A stretch of DNA of 9,385 bases. It comes from Intrasporangiaceae bacterium (GTDB taxonomy: Bacteria; Actinomycetota; Actinomycetes; Actinomycetales; Dermatophilaceae). Position 1 is the stretch's first letter. Each line of letters opens with the position of its first letter. Location of the stretch: the NCBI GenBank assembly GCA_012518475.1, contig JAAYSB010000342.1, positions 1-9,385 of the forward strand. The letters run 5' to 3'. The notes under the pieces were generated by a model, which had not been told where the DNA came from, did no database searches, and saw only the letters and a list, made by a program, of their open reading frames with translations. Shown in pieces: positions 5,876-9,385 of the stretch. The position numbers and the translations under genes were made by a program.

Positions 5876-7632
5876 CGCGACTCCTCCGGAAGCTCGAGAG
5901 TCTCGCCGGTCCAGCCAGCGCGCAGCCACCGGTCGTGACTGGCGACGACGACGGCACCGGGATAGTCGGGCAGGGCAACCTCCAGCTCGGTGGCGAGCAG
6001 GACTGACAGGTGGTTGGTCGGCTCGTCGAGGAGCAGCACGTCCGGCGGATCCGCCAGGACGACGGCCAGATCGAGCCGACGCCGTTGGCCCACGCTGAGG
6101 CTGGCCACCGGACGGTCGAGGTCGCGCCCGGCCAGCAGCCCGAACGTCGAGAGCGGCGTCGAATCAGCGACGGCCTCCCCCACGCCCAGGACGTATGCAT
6201 CGCGCACCGAGACATCCCCGTCCCGCTCGGCGGGTTCCTGGGTGAGCAGTGCAGTCCGCAGCCGGTCTGGCGCCGTGACCGCGCCGGCGGTCGGCTGGAG
6301 GTCCCCGGCCAGGACCGCCAGAAGAGTGGACTTGCCCGAGCCGTTGGGGCCGGTGATGAGCAGGCGCGAGCGGGCCGTCAGCGACAGGGACACCGGCGCG
6401 AGGCGACCGGTGACGGCGACATCGGTGGCGGTCAGGACCGGACCGGTGGCCGCGGTCGGCGTGCTCCCCGCACCGGCGCTGCCGACTCCATTCCCTCTGC
6501 CGAACCCGGCGAAGCGGAGCCGGGCCGGCGGACGCCTCACCTGCGACTCCTCCAGCCGCTCGAGGGCGACGGTGGCGTCGTTGACGCGTCGGGCCACGAC
6601 CTTGGCGTTGCGGTCCGCATAGAACTTCCTGCTCGAGCGGGCCTCGGTCCGCGGGGGCCTAGCCGAGTTGCCGACGGTCTGACTGTCCCGTGCCCTGGCT
6701 CGCAGCCGGTTGAGCTCAGCCTGCTCGTCGCGATACTGGCGCACCCACCGCTCCCGCTCGTCGCGTCGGTGCGCGAGATAGGCCGTGAGACTGCCGGTGA
6801 ATCGCGTCAGGCCGAATCCCGACCCCGGTGAGTCGTGATCGGAGGCGACCGCCGCATACGGGATCGGCGACGGGTCCAGGTCGACGATGGTCGTCGCGAC
6901 GTCGTTGATGAAGGCGCGGTCGTGGCTGGCGATGAGCACCGGCCCGGACCAGGTGCGCAGCAGCTCCGTGAGCACGGTCCTGGCCCGGTCGTCGAGGTGG
7001 TTCGACGGCTCGTCGAGCAGCAGCGTGTCCGGTGACCGGAGCAGCAGCCAGGCGAGGGAGAGCCGGGCGATCTGACCGCCGGAGAGGCCGCTGACGACCC
7101 TGCCGTGGTCGACACCGGCCAGGCCCAGTCCGTCGGTGACCCGCTCGATGCGGTGGTCGAGCTGCCAGACGTGGTGCCGAGCCGCGGCGTCGAGGGCGCG
7201 TTCCAGGCGACGCGCTGCGCCGGGCTCTCCACCCGCGACCGCAGCACCGGCCCGCTCGACCTCACGCGCCAGCTCGCGAAGCGGAGCTGTCGCATCCGCG
7301 AGCGCCATCCCGACGGTCAGTGATGGTGCGAACGGGGGCTCCTGATGGAACAGGCCGACCTCGCCCGGTGCTGCGACGGAGCCGGCGTCGAGGTCGTCGA
7401 GACCGGCGGCAATACGGAGCAGCGTCGACTTGCCGGCGCCGTTCTCACCGATGAGGCAGGCGATCTCCCCGGAGGACACGACGAGCGAGACATCCGTGAG
7501 GACCCGCCGGTCGGGGAAGGACCGGGAGATCCCGTCCAGACGCAGGTGGGCCGGACCCGACACCGACGAGGACGGGAGCGAGGCTGTCGGCGCCGTCGAG
7601 ACAGACGACGCAGCAGGGATTGGTGATGCCAT
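5872..7632 (-). CDS. ABC-F family ATPase (ribosome-associated, possible antibiotic resistance factor)
   Basis: A 586-residue soluble protein with two ABC ATPase domains and no membrane segment, the hallmark of ABC-F translation factors acting at the ribosomal E site. Domain 1: Walker A G62-E-N-G-A-G-K-S-T70, signature L183-S-G-G-Q187, Walker B LLL-D207-E208-P-S, H-loop H237. Domain 2: Walker A G428-P-N-G-S-G-K-S-T436, signature L512-S-V-G-Q516 (one Gly replaced by Val), Walker B LLL-D536-E537-P-T-N-H-L, H-loop H566. The Arg-rich linker between the domains (about 285-370) fits the P-site tRNA interaction motif region. The architecture suits actinobacterial resistance proteins such as TlrC/OleB as well as housekeeping ABC-Fs. 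The start chosen has SD CTGGAG five nt upstream; an earlier in-frame ATG at 7677 has no SD. The first 26 residues are Ala/Ser/Pro-rich and probably disordered. First gene of the leftward ABC-F, GNAT, PPOX cluster. Confidence 0.9.
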   Translation of the reverse strand: MASPIPAASSVSTAPTASLPSSSVSGPAHLRLDGISRSFPDRRVLTDVSLVVSSGEIACLIGENGAGKSTLLRIAAGLDDLDAGSVAAPGEVGLFHQEPPFAPSLTVGMALADATAPLRELAREVERAGAAVAGGEPGAARRLERALDAAARHHVWQLDHRIERVTDGLGLAGVDHGRVVSGLSGGQIARLSLAWLLLRSPDTLLLDEPSNHLDDRARTVLTELLRTWSGPVLIASHDRAFINDVATTIVDLDPSPIPYAAVASDHDSPGSGFGLTRFTGSLTAYLAHRRDERERWVRQYRDEQAELNRLRARARDSQTVGNSARPPRTEARSSRKFYADRNAKVVARRVNDATVALERLEESQVRRPPARLRFAGFGRGNGVGSAGAGSTPTAATGPVLTATDVAVTGRLAPVSLSLTARSRLLITGPNGSGKSTLLAVLAGDLQPTAGAVTAPDRLRTALLTQEPAERDGDVSVRDAYVLGVGEAVADSTPLSTFGLLAGRDLDRPVASLSVGQRRRLDLAVVLADPPDVLLLDEPTNHLSVLLATELEVALPDYPGAVVVASHDRWLRAGWTGETLELPEESR

Positions 7633-7677
7633 GGAGACTCCAGAACCGACGAACGGGAGACCGCGAGGGGACGGCAT

Positions 7678-7693
7678 CCGTGCCGGGGCACGG
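7678..7693. repeat. 7-bp inverted repeat in the ABC-F leader
   Basis: CCGTGCC-GG-GGCACGG (7678-7693) is a perfect inverted repeat with a 2-nt centre. In RNA it would form a short, very stable GC hairpin with a small loop. On the minus strand it falls inside the 5' leader of the ABC-F mRNA, 46 nt ahead of the chosen start codon, and just before the rejected in-frame ATG. It could be part of an attenuator or a protein-binding palindrome. There is no T-run after it on the minus strand. Confidence 0.5.
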
Positions 7694-7724
7694 GGTCACT
7701 CGGCTCGCAGTCGGGTGCCGACGA

Positions 7725-7739
7725 TCAGGAGGTGCGCAT
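7725..7739 (-). CDS. Possible 4-codon leaderless leader ORF (MRTS)
   Basis: On the minus strand ATG-CGC-ACC-TCC-TGA encodes Met-Arg-Thr-Ser. A -10-like hexamer GATAGT ends 8 nt before its ATG, so transcription could start at the ATG itself. It lies 92 nt upstream of the ABC-F start, with a GC hairpin between the two. Short translated leaders are established regulators of many ABC-F resistance genes through ribosome stalling, which is why it is listed. An ORF this short can arise by chance, and the -35 region is poor. Confidence 0.22.
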   Translation of the reverse strand: MRTS

Positions 7740-7747
7740 GCGGCCAG

Positions 7748-7753
7748 ACTATC
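7748..7753 (-). promoter_or_regulatory. Candidate -10 element for the ABC-F transcript
   Basis: GATAGT on the minus strand (4 of 6 to TATAAT) lies 8 nt before the leader ATG at 7739. No good -35 is found 16-18 nt further upstream (TGGGAG at 17 nt), so if real the promoter probably needs an activator. The upstream direct repeats are candidate activator sites. Confidence 0.25.
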
Positions 7754-7765
7754 GGAGAGTCGATG

Positions 7766-7792
7766 AGCTCCTCCCAGGGTCAGCTCCTCCCA
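7766..7792. repeat. Pair of perfect 11-bp direct repeats
   Basis: AGCTCCTCCCA occurs at 7766-7776 and again at 7782-7792, a 16-bp offset. On the minus strand this reads TGGGAGGAGCT twice, about 27-53 bp upstream of the proposed ABC-F transcription start, where activators commonly bind. The minus-strand sequence also contains GGGAGGAG, which resembles an SD, but no ORF follows either copy at SD spacing that I would support. Confidence 0.5.
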
Positions 7793-7864
7793 AGTCATGG
7801 CGTCAGCGCGCCACCGCCGGTCCCCACGCCCCCCATGGTTGATCCCGGCGGCAGCCCGGCGCCT

Positions 7865-7893
7865 GGGAACGTCGAGGTGAGCGGGTAGCGTTG
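7865..7893 (+). promoter_or_regulatory. Candidate ECF-type (SigE/SigR/SigH-like) promoter of the SGNH hydrolase gene
   Basis: GGGAAC (7865-7870) is followed after 18 nt by CGTTG (7889-7893). Actinobacterial stress sigma factors of the SigR/SigH/SigE group recognise GGAAC/T with GTT about 18-19 nt downstream. The element would start transcription near 7900 and leave a leader of about 55 nt carrying the SD GGAGGAGGGAG. An overlapping housekeeping -10-like TAGCGT (7886-7891) is an alternative reading. Confidence 0.4.
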
Positions 7894-7955
7894 ACCCTTC
7901 TGGAGGCCTGATCGCCGCCGCCGCACATCGACTCGACGGAGGAGGGAGTCCGCAC

Positions 7956-9143
7956 ATGGGACGCGCGAGGCGAGCCCGCAAGATCGCGAGCACGGCTGCC
8001 TACGGAGGTGGCGGTGCCGCTGCGGTCGCCGGTGCGCTGGGTGCGGCGGGATACGGCCTCATCAAGGCCGAGGCCGCGATCGCCCGCAGGCTCATCGGGC
8101 GCCCCTTCGACGACTCACCCGACGACAACGGCATCTATGGCCACGGCCCGGGTGACCCGCTCCAGCTCCTCATGCTCGGCGACTCGACCGCGGCCGGCCT
8201 CGGGACCGAGGAGCGCAGCCAGACGATCGGCGCGATCATCGCCAGCGCCGTCTCCGCCATGTCGGGGCGTCGCGTCCAGCTGACCAACGTCGCCGTCGTC
8301 GGAGCCCAGTCCTCCGGCCTGGAGTCCCAGATCGCCACCGCCCTGGACGCCGTCCCCCATCCCGACGTCGCCGTCGTCCTCGTCGGCGCCAACGACGTCA
8401 CCCACCGCATCGAGCGGACGACGGCCGTGCGACACCTCGAGGAAGCCGTCCGCCGGCTCATGGCAGCCGACGCCCACGTCGTCGTCGGCACCTGCCCCGA
8501 CCTCGGCACCATCGAGCCGGTGCCCCAGCCCCTGCGCTGGCTCGCCCGGCGCTGGTCCCGGGACCTTGCCGCCGCCCAGACGGTCGCGGTCGTCGAGGCC
8601 GGTGCTCGCACCGTCTCGCTTGCGGACATGCTCGGGGCCGAGTTAGAGACCAGTCCGGCCGAGCTGTTCTCCGTCGACCGGTTCCACCCCTCACCCGCCG
8701 GGTATGCGCGGGTCGCCGCCGCTCTCCTCCCCTCCGTCGTCGACGCCCTCGGCCTCTGGGCAGGTCAGGCACCGGCCGCCGTCCCGACCCCGCTGAGCCG
8801 GCGCGACGTCACCCCGGTCGCCGTCGCCGCGAGCGAGGCAGCGAACGAGCCCGGCACCGAGGTCTCCGGCGCTGAGCTCGGCGGCCACTCCCGTGGCCCG
8901 CGCGGACGGTGGGCCAGGCTGTTGCGCCGTCGCCAAGGCGTGCCCACCGAACTCGACATCACGGCGACCGGGACAGCGCTCGATGAGGGCACCGGGAGCC
9001 AGGTGGATGCGAGCGAGGTCCAGCCGAACGCTCCGCTCGGCCGGATCGAGCCGGACGCTCCTCGGAACGACGAGACCCGGAACGCCGACGACGCGCATGG
9101 CACCGATCACACCGCGTGGTCGCCCGAGCGAACCACCCCATAG
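7956..9143 (+). CDS. Membrane-anchored or exported SGNH/GDSL hydrolase (Rv1075c-like)
   Basis: A 395-residue SGNH-family esterase/lipase. Catalytic blocks: G75-D76-S77 (nucleophile, block I), G116 (block II oxyanion), G144-A-N146-D (block III), and D241-R-F-H244-P with D241 and H244 completing the triad. Residues 3-9 are basic (RARRARK) and 11-36 form an Ala/Gly-rich hydrophobic stretch, consistent with an uncleaved signal anchor placing the hydrolase outside the membrane. The hydrolase domain ends near 270. About 120 further residues are Ala/Pro/acidic and probably disordered, with a basic patch at 313-326. Its position beside a FadA3-like thiolase parallels Rv1074c-Rv1075c in M. tuberculosis, whose product is an exported GDSL-type esterase. 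The ATG follows a strong SD (GGAGGAGGGAG, 7-nt spacer). Natural substrate unknown, probably short acyl esters. Confidence 0.88.
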   Translation: MGRARRARKIASTAAYGGGGAAAVAGALGAAGYGLIKAEAAIARRLIGRPFDDSPDDNGIYGHGPGDPLQLLMLGDSTAAGLGTEERSQTIGAIIASAVSAMSGRRVQLTNVAVVGAQSSGLESQIATALDAVPHPDVAVVLVGANDVTHRIERTTAVRHLEEAVRRLMAADAHVVVGTCPDLGTIEPVPQPLRWLARRWSRDLAAAQTVAVVEAGARTVSLADMLGAELETSPAELFSVDRFHPSPAGYARVAAALLPSVVDALGLWAGQAPAAVPTPLSRRDVTPVAVAASEAANEPGTEVSGAELGGHSRGPRGRWARLLRRRQGVPTELDITATGTALDEGTGSQVDASEVQPNAPLGRIEPDAPRNDETRNADDAHGTDHTAWSPERTTP

Positions 9144-9240
9144 GCTCGGAGCATCTACGTCTCGTTTCCATGCCCGCTGAGACGGTGCGGCACCGGACCG
9201 GGCGAGCAGCGCACGCACTGATCACATGCAGAACCACTCA

Positions 9241-9257
9241 CAGCAGAGTCACTGCTG
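9241..9257. repeat. Inverted repeat upstream of the thiolase gene
   Basis: CAGCAG-AGTCA-CTGCTG is a perfect 6-bp inverted repeat with a 5-nt centre, 18 nt before the thiolase ATG and just ahead of its SD. It could be an operator for a fatty-acid-responsive regulator or a small hairpin near the ribosome-binding site. It differs from the TTACT-N4-AGTAA palindrome of the IlvG-like gene, so a shared regulator is not indicated. Confidence 0.4.
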
Positions 9258-9275
9258 AGCAACCTGGAGGAACTC

Positions 9276-9385
9276 ATGACCGAAGCCGTTATCGTCGCCA
9301 CGTCCCGGACCCCGATCGGGCGCGCCTTCAAGGGCTCGCTCAAGGACATCCGTCCGGACGACCTGTCGGCCCAGGTGGTGGCCTC
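9276..9385 (+). CDS. Thiolase / acetyl-CoA C-acyltransferase, partial (N-terminus only)
   Basis: The first 36 residues (M-T-E-A-V-I-V-A-T-S-R-T-P-I-G) match the start of thiolases: a first beta-strand, then the R-T-P-I-G motif and the R-P-D-D-L segment that in this family leads to the catalytic-cysteine half. Thiolases cleave 3-ketoacyl-CoA with CoA in beta-oxidation or condense acyl-CoAs. The text and the SGNH neighbour recall M. tuberculosis FadA3 (Rv1074c). The ATG has a clear SD (GGAGGA, 4-nt spacer). The catalytic Cys and His residues lie beyond the right edge, so activity and subclass cannot be judged here. Confidence 0.85.
   Translation, partial: MTEAVIVATSRTPIGRAFKGSLKDIRPDDLSAQVVA

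Larger units (their letters stand above)
7633..7955. other. Divergent intergenic region between ABC-F and SGNH hydrolase genes
   Basis: 323 bp without a convincing protein gene. It holds the putative ABC-F leader on the minus strand (a 4-codon ORF, a hairpin, a -10-like hexamer, and two 11-bp direct repeats) and an ECF-like promoter match plus a strong SD for the SGNH gene on the plus strand. Longer open frames crossing it (minus strand 7993-7445, plus strand 7430-7888) overlap the ABC-F coding region in other frames, look compositionally random and have no recognisable domain. Confidence 0.6.

Noticed and set aside
5876..5929. N-terminal extension of the GNAT by 18 codons to an upstream ATG
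   Set aside because: The extension lies within the ABC-F coding end, is unlike GNAT N-termini, and the downstream ATG has both an SD and the ATGA coupling.
6010..6831. A 273-codon plus-strand frame opposite the ABC-F gene
   Set aside because: Antisense to a well-supported two-domain ATPase, with no SD or domain of its own.
7632..7642. TGGAG-A-CTCCA odd palindrome over the ABC-F SD and start codon
   Set aside because: A one-base centre cannot form an RNA hairpin without opening most of the stem; probably incidental.
7445..7993. A 182-codon minus-strand frame spanning the ABC-F leader, considered as an extra gene
   Set aside because: It overlaps the ABC-F N-terminus in another frame and the SGNH start, and its translation looks random.
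9158..9184. CGTCTC/GAGACG inverted repeat after the SGNH stop, considered as a terminator
   Set aside because: Only 6-bp arms around a 15-nt loop, with no T-run; too weak to call.

Overview
The window is very GC-rich (roughly 70%), with strong G/C preference at third codon positions, densely packed genes, ATG/GTG starts and purine-rich Shine-Dalgarno (SD) sites alternating with apparently leaderless starts. This and the protein families point to a high-GC actinobacterium. An Intrasporangiaceae-like or other micrococcalean host is my guess, but the sequence alone does not fix the genus. It reads as a chromosomal segment: I see no transposase, integrase, tRNA, rRNA or CRISPR.

Layout, left to right. 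(1) The catalytic half of a cystathionine beta-synthase gene runs leftward and leaves the window. (2) After a 147-bp divergent region, an IlvG-like thiamine-diphosphate enzyme runs rightward. It appears to be transcribed from a leaderless promoter overlapped by the palindrome TTACT-N4-AGTAA. (3) Its stop codon abuts, with no gap, the stop of a leftward carboxyltransferase gene. That gene lies 6 nt downstream of a small hotdog thioesterase of the FlK (fluoroacetyl-CoA thioesterase) type, so the two form a leftward pair. (4) About 200 bp of non-coding DNA holds four 19-bp tandem units and a perfect 10-bp-arm hairpin, resembling a REP-type element. (5) A second leftward cluster encodes an ABC-F ATPase, a GNAT acetyltransferase (4-nt overlap with the ABC-F gene) and a PPOX-fold flavin/F420-type protein. 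(6) A 323-bp divergent region carries possible regulatory elements for both flanking genes. (7) An exported or membrane-anchored SGNH hydrolase runs rightward, followed by the first 36 codons of a FadA3-like thiolase.

How the genes relate. The ends of the window (cbs leftward; SGNH hydrolase and thiolase rightward) match, from memory, the order and orientation of Rv1077 (cbs), Rv1075c and Rv1074c (fadA3) in Mycobacterium tuberculosis. The roughly 7 kb between them replaces lipU and looks like a lineage-specific insertion of two modules. One is acyl-CoA/2-oxoacid chemistry (IlvG-like enzyme, carboxyltransferase, thioesterase). The other looks like ribosome protection or drug tolerance (ABC-F plus GNAT). 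The carboxyltransferase has no biotin carboxylase or biotin carrier protein nearby, and the IlvG-like protein has no ilvN/ilvC neighbour, so neither is in its textbook context. I do not see a clearly new multi-gene defence or mobile system. The most interesting items are the thioesterase/orphan carboxyltransferase pair, the REP-like array, and the leader region of the ABC-F gene.
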